64,000 bases of DNA from Paludibacteraceae bacterium (GTDB taxonomy: Bacteria; Bacteroidota; Bacteroidia; Bacteroidales; Paludibacteraceae), in the NCBI GenBank assembly GCA_016937795.1, contig JAFGVV010000006.1, positions 1-64,000 on the forward strand, given 5' to 3'. The notes beneath the pieces are model-generated. The model saw only the letters and a list, made by a program, of their open reading frames with translations. It searched no databases and was not told where the DNA came from. Shown here piece after piece: positions 37,431-46,817 of this stretch; within the stretch, counting starts at the first letter, position 1, and every line of letters begins with the position of its first letter. Made by a program: the position numbers and the translations under genes.

Positions 37431-38633
37431 ATGAAACGTACTTTTTTAATTGTGGCGGCTATCATTTTAGTTGCAGTTTTGTTATTTTTTGCATTCAATA
37501 AATTTGCGTGCAAAGGCTCCGAAAGCAGCGATAAATGTGCCGGAAATAACTCACAGGTGCAACTTTTCGATGTAGCAGCGTTCGAAAAAACCATTGATGG
37601 CAAACAGGTAAGCCTCTACACTCTGAAAAACGAAAATGGTATGACCACACAGATTACCAATTTTGGCGGACGGGTAGTAAATCTTTGGGTAAAAGACAAA
37701 AACAACGAATTCCGCGATGTAGTTACCGGCTTTAAATCCATCGACGAATATTTGTCGGGCAACGAAGTGTTTTTCGGAGCACTTATCGGCCGCTACGGAA
37801 ACCGCATTGCCAAAGGTAAGTTCACGCTCGATGGAAAAGAATATCAGCTTGCAGTGAATAATGGTGAAAATCATTTGCATGGTGGCCCGAAAGGATTTCA
37901 TAATGTAGTTTGGGATGCACGTCAGTTCAAAAACGAAGCTGAAGAAGATGCGCTTGAACTTAGCTATCTTTCAGTTGATGGTGAAGAAGGTTACCCGGGA
38001 AATCTGAATGTAAAAGTGGTTTATACGCTGACTAAAGAAAATGAACTTAAAATCGAGTACACAGCTACCACCGACAAACCCACAGTGGCAAATATCACAC
38101 ATCATTCGTTCTTTAATCTGCACGGATTTTCGGGTGGCACTGCCGAAACAGTCAACACGCATGTGATGCAAATAAATGCATCGAAATACAATCCGACAGA
38201 CGGCGGACTTATCCCTACTGGTGTTTTAGCCAATGTGGAAGGCACTCCTATGGATTTCAGAAAGTTCACAGCCATTGGCGAAAGAGTGGAAGCTGATTTC
38301 ACTGATCTGAAAAATGGAAAAGGCTACGATCATAACTGGATTCTGGATAAAAACGGCGAAAAAGTAACTGAAGCAGCTGTAATTTACGAACCAGCTTCGG
38401 GCATTCAGCTGCGCGTCATTACCGACCAACCGGCCATGCAGTTTTATGGTGGAAACTTCTTCGAGGGAAAAGATACCGGAAAATACGGTGAAGTGTATAA
38501 TTTCCGTACTTCGTTTGCCATGGAAACGCAACATTTCCCCGACAGCCCCAACCAAAAAAGCTTTCCTACAACTACTCTGAATCCCGGTGAAACTTACAGT
38601 CACTTGTGTATTTATAAGTTTGAGATAAAGTAA
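37431..38633 (+). CDS. galM: exported aldose 1-epimerase (probable lipoprotein)
   Basis: This mutarotase interconverts alpha and beta anomers of galactose or glucose. A hydrophobic leader (FLIVAAIILVAVLLFFAF) ends in NKFAC, a possible lipobox, so it is anchored in the envelope. The core shows ITNFGGRVVNLWV, GRYGNRIAKGKF, VNNGENHLHGGPKGFHNVVWD (catalytic His), ANITHHSFFNLHG and the C-terminal catalytic Glu in FAMETQHFPDSPNQ. It pairs functionally with the cytoplasmic homologue encoded convergently downstream. The exported copy probably acts on sugars freed by GH35 or GH3 enzymes before transport (inference). Confidence 0.9.
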   Translation: MKRTFLIVAAIILVAVLLFFAFNKFACKGSESSDKCAGNNSQVQLFDVAAFEKTIDGKQVSLYTLKNENGMTTQITNFGGRVVNLWVKDKNNEFRDVVTGFKSIDEYLSGNEVFFGALIGRYGNRIAKGKFTLDGKEYQLAVNNGENHLHGGPKGFHNVVWDARQFKNEAEEDALELSYLSVDGEEGYPGNLNVKVVYTLTKENELKIEYTATTDKPTVANITHHSFFNLHGFSGGTAETVNTHVMQINASKYNPTDGGLIPTGVLANVEGTPMDFRKFTAIGERVEADFTDLKNGKGYDHNWILDKNGEKVTEAAVIYEPASGIQLRVITDQPAMQFYGGNFFEGKDTGKYGEVYNFRTSFAMETQHFPDSPNQKSFPTTTLNPGETYSHLCIYKFEIK

Positions 38634-38655
38634 TTGCAAAAAAAGCAGCAAACTA

Positions 38656-38697
38656 AAACGGCGATAGAACAATTTCTACCGCCGTTTATTTTTTTAT
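38656..38697. terminator. terminator between the two galM genes
   Basis: AAACGGCGATAGA and TTCTACCGCCGTTT pair over 12-13 bases, followed by ATTTTTTT on the plus strand. It serves the two converging epimerase genes. Confidence 0.8.
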
Positions 38698-38710
38698 CAA
38701 AGCTCAATGC

Positions 38711-39733
38711 TTATTCCACACTGAATTTATACACGCACCATTCGTCGTACTTTTGACCCGGGCGAAGCACTGAACTTGGGAAGTGCGCCACATTAGGTGA
38801 ATTAGGAAATCCCTGTGTTTCGAGACAAACCGAGTGTTGTTCTTCGTAGGTTTTGCCATCTTTGGCCACTTGTTTATCCACCCAGTTGGCTGTATAAACC
38901 TGCATGCCGGGCTGTGTTGTGAAAACTTCCATTTTACGACCACACGATGGAGCATAAATATATCCTGCAAGCACACAATCGCCCTGCTGCTCTTTGCGGA
39001 GACACCAGTTATTGTCAATTCCACGTCCGGGCACATAAACCTCAGCATCCACACGTTCGTCGATAACCACAGGCTGGCGGAAATCAAATGCAGTTCCATC
39101 AACCGGACGAATTTCGCCCGAAGGAGCGAAAGAATCATCGAGAATAGTCACAAAATCGGCATTGATTTGCAACAAATGATCGCGCACAGTCCCATTTCCC
39201 GCACCTTTCAGATTGAAATACGAGTGATTGGTCAGTCCGATCACTGTAGGCTTATCAGTCGTTGCTTCGTAGTGAATACTCAGCTCGTTATCGTCAGTAA
39301 GCTCGTATGTGCAAGTTACATCCAGGTTTCCGGGATAGCCTTCTTCACCATCGGGCGAGAGCAAGCAAAGCACCAGTTTCGAAGGAGTTACTTCTTTTAC
39401 ATCCCACACCTTGGTATTGAAAGCATCCACACCACCATGCAGTGCGTTTGTTCCGTTATTGACAGCCAGATTATATTCCACACCATCAATTTTAAATTTA
39501 CCATCCTTGATGCGGTTTGCAAAGCGACCACACACAGCACCAAAGTACTCCTCTTTTTCAATCACTTCGTCGAGCGTATCGAATCCGAGTACCACATCGT
39601 CGAATTTTCCATCGCGATCAGCTGCAAAAAGGCGAACCACTTTGGCTCCGAAATTGGTAATATCGGCACTCATGCCATTGCTGTTTTTCAATGTAAACAT
39701 CGAAACAGTCTTACCATCAATTATTTTTTCCAT
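38711..39733 (-). CDS. galM: cytoplasmic aldose 1-epimerase
   Basis: This second mutarotase has 340 residues and no signal sequence. It carries ITNFGAKVVRLFA, GRFANRIKDGKF, VNNGTNALHGGVDAFNTKVWD, GLTNHSYFNLKG and VCLETQGFPNSPN with the catalytic His and Glu. It is downstream of galK on the same strand, separated by 132 bases containing an inverted pair of CCCCTAAAGGGG repeats. It would supply alpha-galactose to galactokinase. The two epimerases in this window are clearly homologous along their length and differ mainly in the export leader. Confidence 0.93.
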   Translation of the reverse strand: MEKIIDGKTVSMFTLKNSNGMSADITNFGAKVVRLFAADRDGKFDDVVLGFDTLDEVIEKEEYFGAVCGRFANRIKDGKFKIDGVEYNLAVNNGTNALHGGVDAFNTKVWDVKEVTPSKLVLCLLSPDGEEGYPGNLDVTCTYELTDDNELSIHYEATTDKPTVIGLTNHSYFNLKGAGNGTVRDHLLQINADFVTILDDSFAPSGEIRPVDGTAFDFRQPVVIDERVDAEVYVPGRGIDNNWCLRKEQQGDCVLAGYIYAPSCGRKMEVFTTQPGMQVYTANWVDKQVAKDGKTYEEQHSVCLETQGFPNSPNVAHFPSSVLRPGQKYDEWCVYKFSVE

Positions 39734-39745
39734 AATATTTTATTT

Positions 39746-39767
39746 ACCCCTAACCCCTAAAGGGGAA
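39746..39767. repeat. CCCCTAAAGGGG repeat, pair B left
   Basis: ACCCCTAACCCCTAAAGGGG lies 13 bases upstream of the cytoplasmic galM start and opposes the copy at 39839-39860. Confidence 0.72.
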
Positions 39768-39838
39768 CTAAGTTAGTTTCATTTATTTATTGTCTGTCAA
39801 ATTAATAATATCATTATCATATTATCAAATATCTCTTA

Positions 39839-39860
39839 TTCCCCTTTAGGGGTTAGGGGT
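39839..39860. repeat. CCCCTTTAGGGG repeat, pair B right
   Basis: TTCCCCTTTAGGGGTTAGGG lies just after the galK stop. With its partner it brackets 71 bases of the galK-galM spacer. Confidence 0.72.
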
Positions 39861-39865
39861 CATTT

Positions 39866-41026
39866 TTATTCTACTCTGCGAGCGCCATCGCCGATTTCGG
39901 CAATATAGAATTCGGGTTTAATACCGATTTTAGCTTCGTAAGCAGCGCCAACTTCTTTGATAAAGGTGTCGATGGCTTCGTCTTTTACAAGCGAAACGGT
40001 GCAACCACCAAAACCACCACCAGTCATACGTGAACCAATCACTCCGTCGATTTTCCATGCTTCGGCAGCCATAGTATCCAACTCAGGACCAGTCACTTCG
40101 TAATCGTCGCGAAGCGAAACGTGCGAAGCATTCATCAATTGACCAAACAAAGTCAGATCGCCTGCTTTCAGAGCTTTAACAGCATCGGAAGTACGTTGCA
40201 CTTCGCCAACAACGTGACGGGCACGTTTGTGAGCAACAGGATCGGTAATGGCCGATTCGATTGATTTGAATTCAGCTTCGGTAAGTTCGGCCAGATATTT
40301 CAGCGGACGAACAGTGTTCAGTTGCTCCACAGCTTTTTTACATTCGGCCACACGCTGGTTGTAAGCACCCGAATCGAGTTTGTGAGGACTGTGAGTGTTC
40401 GAAATCAGGATTTTTACGCCTTCGAGTTTCACAGGCACAAGTTCGAATTCGAGCGTATCGCAATTCAGGTGAATAGCGTGATCTTTTGCACCATTGGCAG
40501 AAGCAAACTGGTCCATGATACCGCAATTTACCAAAGCAAACTCATGTTCCGATTTTTGACCGATTTGTGCAAGCACTGTGCGGTTGAAATCAGTGGCGAG
40601 CTGATCGTTGAAAGCAAAAGCAGTTACCACTTCGAGGGCAGCCGACGAAGAAAGTCCGGCGCCGTTAGGCACATTACCCCAAATAAGAATGTCGTAACCC
40701 TGAGTAATAGCAATGCCACGTTTTACAAACTGAGCAATTACGCCAAGCGGATAGTTTACCCACGATTTGTCGAGCGGAGTAGTCAGCTGATCGAAGCCAA
40801 GCGAAATAATTTCGGGCTGGTTAAGCGATTTAAAGTTCATTACGCTTTTGTCGTTTTTAGCCAACAACAAATAAGTTCCGAAACTAAGTGCGCAGGGAAA
40901 TACCGCACCACCATTGTAGTCGGTGTGCTCACCAATAAGGTTTACACGTCCGGGCGAGAAATACACTGCTTCGCTGGCTTTTCCGTAAGCCGACTCAAAA
41001 GCTGATTTTAATTCTTGTACTGTCAT
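39866..41026 (-). CDS. galK: galactokinase
   Basis: GalK phosphorylates alpha-D-galactose at C1, the entry to the Leloir pathway. The family signature is complete: GRVNLIGEHTDYNGGAVFPCAL, PNGAGLSSSAALEVVTAFAF for ATP, and MTGGGFGGCTVSLV near the C-terminus; catalytic Asp is in CGIMDQFASANG. At 386 residues it is typical. The gene is followed by galM, but galT and galE are not in the window. A candidate palindromic operator (41106-41121) lies about 85 bases upstream, and a TATTTTTG -7 box at plus coordinates 41065-41072. Confidence 0.95.
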   Translation of the reverse strand: MTVQELKSAFESAYGKASEAVYFSPGRVNLIGEHTDYNGGAVFPCALSFGTYLLLAKNDKSVMNFKSLNQPEIISLGFDQLTTPLDKSWVNYPLGVIAQFVKRGIAITQGYDILIWGNVPNGAGLSSSAALEVVTAFAFNDQLATDFNRTVLAQIGQKSEHEFALVNCGIMDQFASANGAKDHAIHLNCDTLEFELVPVKLEGVKILISNTHSPHKLDSGAYNQRVAECKKAVEQLNTVRPLKYLAELTEAEFKSIESAITDPVAHKRARHVVGEVQRTSDAVKALKAGDLTLFGQLMNASHVSLRDDYEVTGPELDTMAAEAWKIDGVIGSRMTGGGFGGCTVSLVKDEAIDTFIKEVGAAYEAKIGIKPEFYIAEIGDGARRVE

Positions 41027-41105
41027 ATGATTATTATTTATGTGTTATTTCAGAAAAATGCACACAAAAATAACAAAAAAAGCGACTTTAAGCGTTTTGC
41101 AAAAG

Positions 41106-41121
41106 CATGTTGTATAGCATA
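41106..41121. promoter_or_regulatory. palindromic operator candidate upstream of galK
   Basis: CATGTTGTATAGCATA resembles the TATGTTATATAACATA sites elsewhere, with two arm changes. It lies about 48 bases before the galK -7 box. Confidence 0.4.
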
Positions 41122-41312
41122 TTTAAGAAAAGTAAGCATTCGTTTCAGCAAACATAAAAAAACATAACGGGCGCTATTCTTCAGCAATCAACTATCAATC
41201 TGTATATTAAAACAATATATTGTAACAAACTCAACTCTGTCAAGATATTAGTCTGAAAATTATTTGAAAAGCTGATAGCATTTTTTTGTACAAAATTGAT
41301 TGAAAATTATCC

Positions 41313-44210
41313 TCAGAAATTCTGCAAAAACTCAGTCAGATTCACTTCACGATCGAGATTAAGTTTTTTACGCAGACGATAACGGCTCATTTCCACACTG
41401 CGGTACGACATATTGAGCAGCGGTGCTATGTCCTTCGACGAAAGATCCATCTTCAGATAAGCACAAAGTTTTTTGTCGCTTACTGTAAGCGCAGGAAACT
41501 GTTCGCCCAAACGTTTCAGGTAATTTTCGTAAACCAAATCGAAGTTTTCCTGAAATTTTTTCCAGTTATTGTCATGTTCAATATTCAGCCTGATTTCGTC
41601 CTGCATTCGTTTTATTCTTTTTATCAGCAAAGGTTTTTCGGTAGAATTCACTGTCAGTTCGTCCGAGATTTTGTCGAGATTTTTATTGATTTCAAGAAGA
41701 ATTTCGTTTTTGCGGATAAGATTCATTGTTGAACTGGCCAGATCCTGCGATTTATGGCGAAGTTCGTACTGAAGTTTTTGGTTTTTCAGTGCAATAATTT
41801 CCTTTTCTTTTTCCTTTGCATCGGCTTTAAAGCGTTTTTCCTGCTCTTTCATTTCAGCTTCCTTGCGGGCTTCCATTTCGCGCGCGCCCAAAGTTGATTT
41901 GTATCTGATATACTTTAAAAGCACGTACAAAGCAATCAGCAATAGCACAGCATACGCAACGAAGGCGGAAATTGTCAGATACCAGGGAGGCGAAATTCTA
42001 AACGTAAACGACGTTTCGGCAATTTGCGAGTTATACTGATTCAGCGCACGAACTCTAAAAGTGTAAGTTCCGTGTGGTAGTTTAGTAAATTCCTTAGTAT
42101 TCACCGGAGAAAATTGCGACCAATCACTTTCAAAATCCTCAAGTTTATAACTGTACAACATCGATTTTTCGCTGCGGAATTCAGTTCCCACAAACTCGAA
42201 GCGAACGGAGTTTTGATTCGACTTAAATTTCGGAGTACCATTGTGAATATCCACAGGAACAAAGCCCCGCACCAAAGAATCGCGGACACTGGTGATGTAC
42301 ACATTTCGTATCGCTATTTTAAATTCAGCATTTGGGTGGGCTAAACGGGTTTGATCTACCAGCGAGAAACCATCTTCGGTGCCAATCAACACCTTTCTAT
42401 CAGGCAGAAAGCTCAGATTCTCGAAGCCGGGCACCAGTCGGTTGCGCAAGGGAAAAAACGAAACCGAATCGACTTCGTACTTATTTCTGTCGTTTCGGAA
42501 AGCCGTCATGATTTTTGCTCCCGATACACACCAATAATCTTTCGTGGGCGATTCGTACATTTTTACCGAAAACGCCGGAATGCCAAAGAGTTTATTGAAA
42601 AAATCCGACTTTTCAATTTTGTCGTTTTGCTTGTTGTATCGAAAAAAACCTCCTTCAGTTGAGAAAACCATTTCGCTTGCTGCAGGAAAAAGCGTATTGT
42701 TGTGCGTGGACGGAAAACCTTTGTCCACACCATAGAAACTTTCGTTTTCAACGCTGTCAAGTGCTTCATTCAGCATGAGCCGGAACACTCCTTTCATCCA
42801 ATGACTGACCCATATTCCGGAACCGCTATCTTCGGCAAACATTCCTCCCGATTCATTAAAACCTTTTATATAATGACTAAATATCCATTGCTGATTCTCC
42901 TTTTTCAGAATAAAAAATCCCTGATACGAACTACCCAGAATGCGACCGGGCTGATTCGTGAGCAATCGTAAACCCCACGTACCTCCTACTCCTTCTATTT
43001 TTCGGACTGTTCCTGAATTCTCAATCACAAAAACACCTTTGTCGCTACTGCAGAACACCTGTGAATCAATCTGATCAAGACTCCAAACCTGTCCCTGAAT
43101 TTCCTGAACAAGCTTTATTTCTGATAACGGTTTTCCTTCATTGTAACCTGACAAATAAAGTCCCTGATTTGTGCCGAGATATAGTGAGTTTCCGCGAAGA
43201 AGAGAAGCATAACCAGCTCCGTAAAGGTTTGTATTGCCAAACAAATCGTAAATGGGCGAATTGATCATTACATAATCAATGCCTTTGTCGAGCCCGAGCC
43301 ATAAATTCCCTGTTCTATCGAATGAAATGCTGAGAATAGTATTGTTTTGGAGTCCGGTTTGTGTGTTGCAGAAAATGTTTGAACCATCGCTCAGATTTTT
43401 CACCAGTAAGCCGTTTCGCACTGTGCCAATGGCCAGCTGATCCTTGTATATGGCTGCACAAAATACCTGATTAGCGCGCAAAAAATCGTCGGCATAAGTT
43501 TCGAAACGTTCTACTTTTTCGCCGTTGAAAAAGAAAACTCCATCGAAATCAGTCACAAAAAGAATCTGATTTTTGCGGAACGGGAGAATTGCACAAACTT
43601 TTTTGTTTTTCAGGACTTCAGAGTTGGGAAAAGGCAGAAATAAATCGCCGCTCTGATAAAGAGCCCCGCGCCCGGGAGTTGCCATAACGAACAGATCGTG
43701 GACCACAGCCGACGAACTGATTTTTTCGTCGAAATGAAACCTATGCAATTTATTCCCTGACGAGCGAAACACATCATGATCCGATTGAAAGAAAACCGCA
43801 TTTCCGGTTGCTGCAATATTCCATATTTCGGTAAAACTGTTTTCGTGAGTTTTCAGTTTATCACTCAACGACACATAACTGATAAGCCCTGAAAACGATC
43901 GTTCGTAATATCCAAATTCATTAAAAGCACCAGCATAAATGCGATTCTGAACACTGTCGTACATCAGAGAGCGTACATTGCTGTAATTCGGGACAGGAAA
44001 AACAGTCCACCGGTCGCCATCAAACTCGAGCATTCCGTTGTTGTTGGCAAAGTACATCCAGTCGCTTTTCGTTTGCACAATATCCCAGTTTTGTGCTCCT
44101 GCGTTCGACATTTTTTTTGTGAAATTGCGAACAAGTGGATGTGAAGCAAACGAGACTGAAGCCACTAACCAGAATATGAGTAGCAAAAATTTATTTTTTT
44201 GAAAAAACAT
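41313..44210 (-). CDS. membrane one-component regulator: beta-propeller sensor, Y_Y_Y domain, LuxR-type HTH
   Basis: The 965-residue protein begins with a signal sequence. A large periplasmic region (about 25-650) follows, made of two-component-regulator propeller repeats (for example GNLWLGLDKGIDYV, IFCNTQTGLQNN, GIWVSHWMKGVFRL). A Y_Y_Y domain is next (about 665-730), then one transmembrane helix (YLTISAFVAYAVLLLIALYVLL, about 735-760) and a charged coiled coil. The C-terminus is a LuxR/GerE-type HTH (LSSKDIAPLLNMSYRSVEMSRYRLRKKL). No kinase or receiver domain is present, so the sensor would bind DNA directly, unlike the hybrid two-component systems of this order. It diverges from the GH3 gene, its likely target. 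The ligand is probably an oligosaccharide (inference). Confidence 0.88.
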   Translation of the reverse strand: MFFQKNKFLLLIFWLVASVSFASHPLVRNFTKKMSNAGAQNWDIVQTKSDWMYFANNNGMLEFDGDRWTVFPVPNYSNVRSLMYDSVQNRIYAGAFNEFGYYERSFSGLISYVSLSDKLKTHENSFTEIWNIAATGNAVFFQSDHDVFRSSGNKLHRFHFDEKISSSAVVHDLFVMATPGRGALYQSGDLFLPFPNSEVLKNKKVCAILPFRKNQILFVTDFDGVFFFNGEKVERFETYADDFLRANQVFCAAIYKDQLAIGTVRNGLLVKNLSDGSNIFCNTQTGLQNNTILSISFDRTGNLWLGLDKGIDYVMINSPIYDLFGNTNLYGAGYASLLRGNSLYLGTNQGLYLSGYNEGKPLSEIKLVQEIQGQVWSLDQIDSQVFCSSDKGVFVIENSGTVRKIEGVGGTWGLRLLTNQPGRILGSSYQGFFILKKENQQWIFSHYIKGFNESGGMFAEDSGSGIWVSHWMKGVFRLMLNEALDSVENESFYGVDKGFPSTHNNTLFPAASEMVFSTEGGFFRYNKQNDKIEKSDFFNKLFGIPAFSVKMYESPTKDYWCVSGAKIMTAFRNDRNKYEVDSVSFFPLRNRLVPGFENLSFLPDRKVLIGTEDGFSLVDQTRLAHPNAEFKIAIRNVYITSVRDSLVRGFVPVDIHNGTPKFKSNQNSVRFEFVGTEFRSEKSMLYSYKLEDFESDWSQFSPVNTKEFTKLPHGTYTFRVRALNQYNSQIAETSFTFRISPPWYLTISAFVAYAVLLLIALYVLLKYIRYKSTLGAREMEARKEAEMKEQEKRFKADAKEKEKEIIALKNQKLQYELRHKSQDLASSTMNLIRKNEILLEINKNLDKISDELTVNSTEKPLLIKRIKRMQDEIRLNIEHDNNWKKFQENFDLVYENYLKRLGEQFPALTVSDKKLCAYLKMDLSSKDIAPLLNMSYRSVEMSRYRLRKKLNLDREVNLTEFLQNF

Positions 44211-44300
44211 AAAAGAAATTTGAATGAATTATCAGAGTTCTTCTTTGTTGAAAAACTTATCAAGTTTAGTCAATTTATGTCGTTGGAAGTAATGTTGAAA

Positions 44301-44316
44301 TATGTTCTACAACATA
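44301..44316. promoter_or_regulatory. palindrome upstream of the sensor gene
   Basis: TATGTTCTACAACATA has perfect 6-bp arms (TATGTT/AACATA). It lies between the sensor gene and the GH3 gene, about 90 bases before the sensor ATG, and matches the site family at 8256. Confidence 0.45.
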
Positions 44317-44427
44317 AATAAATTTTATAATCTGATTATCTGACATTTGAATCATCATTTGTTGTATTAATGTTGAGGTTAATAAAAGTGTGTGCTGATT
44401 TTTTGTGTGCCAAATAATTTGAACAGG

Positions 44428-44459
44428 GCGATGGTATTCGATAATTTTGCATTATCCAA
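44428..44459 (+). promoter_or_regulatory. promoter of the GH3 gene
   Basis: TTTG and TAATTTTG (44452-44459) have a 20-base spacer. The start is expected near 44466, leaving a leader of about 66 nt. Confidence 0.6.
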
Positions 44460-44531
44460 AGAACCAAATTTTCAATAGCGGATAAAAACCGGAATATAAA
44501 ACAAACACAAAGTATTATCAAACAAAATCTC

Positions 44532-46760
44532 ATGACAAAACGTAGCTTATTTGTATTGCTTTTGGCAACAGTACTAATTGCCTGTAACGAAAAGAAAGAT
44601 CCGACAGAAGCAAAGATTGACGAACTGATCTCGCAAATGACCCTGCAGGAAAAAATCGGACAAATGAACCAACTTACAGGCTCAGGTCTGTCCGACGACA
44701 TGAAGACGCAGCTAAAAAACGGTGCGGTAGGCTCGATACTTAACGAAACCGACCCCGAAATTGTAAACGAGCTACAACGTATTGCAGTGGAAGAAACGCG
44801 CCTGGGTATTCCGCTTATTTTTGCACGCGATGTGATCCACGGTTTCAAAACCATTTTCCCCATTCCACTGGGACAAGCGGCCAGCTGGAATCCTGAAATT
44901 GCAGAAGAAGGCGCAGGTATTTCGGCCATTGAAGCTACTGCAAGCGGCATTCGCTGGACATTTGCTCCGATGATTGATATTTCGCGCGATCCGCGTTGGG
45001 GACGCATTGCCGAGTCCTTGGGTGAGGATCCTCTGTTAACGTCTATAATGGGTGCTGCTATGGTTCGCGGTTTTCAGGGCGATGATTTAAGCAATCCCAC
45101 CTCGTTGGCTGCCTGTGCAAAACATTTTGCAGGATATGGTGCTGCCGAAGCGGGAAAAGATTACAATACCACCTGGATACCCGAAACACAACTTCGCGAT
45201 GTGTATCTTCCTTCCTTCAAAGCTGCTGTAGATGCCGGCGCTGCAAGTTTTATGTGTTCATTCAACGATATAAACGGCGTTCCTTCGTCGGGGAATATCC
45301 ATCTGAACGATGACATTCTAAGAAAAGAATGGGGTTATGATGGAGTTTTGGTAAGCGACTGGGCTTCAATTGAGCAAATGATTCCGCACGGTGTGGTGGG
45401 TGATTTGAAAGAAGCTGCAAATCTGAGCCTGACTGCAAAAGTGGATATGGACATGATGGGGTTTGCTTATGTCAATCATTTGGAAGAATTAGTGAAAGAA
45501 GGAAAAATCACCGAAAAGCAAATTGACGAAAGTGTGCGAAACATCCTCAGAATGAAATTCAGACTGGGACTGTTCGACAATCCTTATACAAAAATTCCGG
45601 TGATATCGCCATTTTATAGTGAAGATGCACTTGCAAAAGCCCGTAAAGCTGCTGTTGAAAGTACTGTTTTGCTGAAAAACGACGGAATTCTCCCTATCGA
45701 TGCCGAAAAAACTAAAACCATAGCCGTGGTAGGTCCAATGTCAGATGCTCCGGCTGATCAGTTGGGCACATGGATTTTCGATGGCGAACCCGAACGAAGC
45801 ATTACTCCGCTGATGGCTATCAAATCAGAATACGGAAGTAAATTTAATATCGTTTCGGAAAAAGGTCTCACTCACAGTCGCGATAAAAACGAAGCTGGCA
45901 TTGCAAAAGCAGTTTCAGTAGCAAAAAATGCCGATATCATCCTGTTTTTTGCCGGCGAGGAAGCTATTCTTTCGGGTGAAGCGCATTGCTTGGCTGATAT
46001 TAGTTTGCCCGGTGCGCAGACCAAAATGCTCGAAGCCCTCAAAAAAACCGGAAAGCCTGTGGTAATCATTATCATGAGCGGCCGTCCGAATACCATTGAA
46101 AAAGAAGTAGAACTTTCGGATGCGGCACTTTTGGCCTTTCACGGAGGCACAATGGCCGGACCAGCACTTGCCGATCTGATTTTCGGTGCTGAAGTTCCAT
46201 CGGGAAAACTTCCGGTGACTATTCCGAAAATGGTGGGACAAATTCCCGTGTACTATGCGCATAAAAACACCGGTCGCCCGGCAAAAGACATAGTGCTGAT
46301 TGATAGTATTCCTGTGGGAGCGGGACAAACATCGCTCGGCAACACATCTTATCATCTCGATGCAGGCGATAAACCACTTTTCCCCTTTGGATATGGATTG
46401 TCGTACACCGAATTCTCGTATTCAACGCTAAAAATATCGAAAACGAAGGCTTCGATGAATGAAAAAATAATTGTGGAATGCGACATTACCAATTCAGGGA
46501 AATACGATGCAATGGAAGTGGTGCAACTTTATGTGCGCGACAAAGTAGCTTCGCTGGCACGCCCCATTCGCGAGCTCAAAGGTTTTCAAAAAATCAGCCT
46601 GAAAGCAGGCGAAACAAAAAATGTGAAATTTGAACTGACTTCGACTGAACTTGGCTTTTGGAACACTGACAACAAATACATAACTGAACCGGGCGAATTT
46701 CAGGTTTGGATAAGTAAAGACAGTCAGAGCGGCGAAGCGGGTAGTTTCTGGCTTGAATAA
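44532..46760 (+). CDS. bglX: GH3 beta-glucosidase lipoprotein
   Basis: The enzyme should release terminal beta-linked glucose (or xylose) by the retaining GH3 mechanism. The N-terminus has a lipobox (VLIAC). Domain one is a TIM barrel with LGIPLIFARDVIHGFKTIFP, WTFAPMIDISRDPRWGR, AACAKHFAGYGAAEAGKDYN and the nucleophile Asp in DGVLVSDWASIEQM. The second alpha/beta domain (about 390-590) includes TVLLKNDGILPI and the fibronectin-like third domain ends the protein. At 742 residues it fits BglX. Natural substrates in GH3 are diverse, so the linkage is not settled. The next gene encodes a secreted CBM32 protein 57 bases on. Confidence 0.9.
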   Translation: MTKRSLFVLLLATVLIACNEKKDPTEAKIDELISQMTLQEKIGQMNQLTGSGLSDDMKTQLKNGAVGSILNETDPEIVNELQRIAVEETRLGIPLIFARDVIHGFKTIFPIPLGQAASWNPEIAEEGAGISAIEATASGIRWTFAPMIDISRDPRWGRIAESLGEDPLLTSIMGAAMVRGFQGDDLSNPTSLAACAKHFAGYGAAEAGKDYNTTWIPETQLRDVYLPSFKAAVDAGAASFMCSFNDINGVPSSGNIHLNDDILRKEWGYDGVLVSDWASIEQMIPHGVVGDLKEAANLSLTAKVDMDMMGFAYVNHLEELVKEGKITEKQIDESVRNILRMKFRLGLFDNPYTKIPVISPFYSEDALAKARKAAVESTVLLKNDGILPIDAEKTKTIAVVGPMSDAPADQLGTWIFDGEPERSITPLMAIKSEYGSKFNIVSEKGLTHSRDKNEAGIAKAVSVAKNADIILFFAGEEAILSGEAHCLADISLPGAQTKMLEALKKTGKPVVIIIMSGRPNTIEKEVELSDAALLAFHGGTMAGPALADLIFGAEVPSGKLPVTIPKMVGQIPVYYAHKNTGRPAKDIVLIDSIPVGAGQTSLGNTSYHLDAGDKPLFPFGYGLSYTEFSYSTLKISKTKASMNEKIIVECDITNSGKYDAMEVVQLYVRDKVASLARPIRELKGFQKISLKAGETKNVKFELTSTELGFWNTDNKYITEPGEFQVWISKDSQSGEAGSFWLE

Positions 46761-46817
46761 ACGACAGAATCATAAATTACAATCAAGAAATCTATAATAA
46801 CTTTTAATTTCTACATT

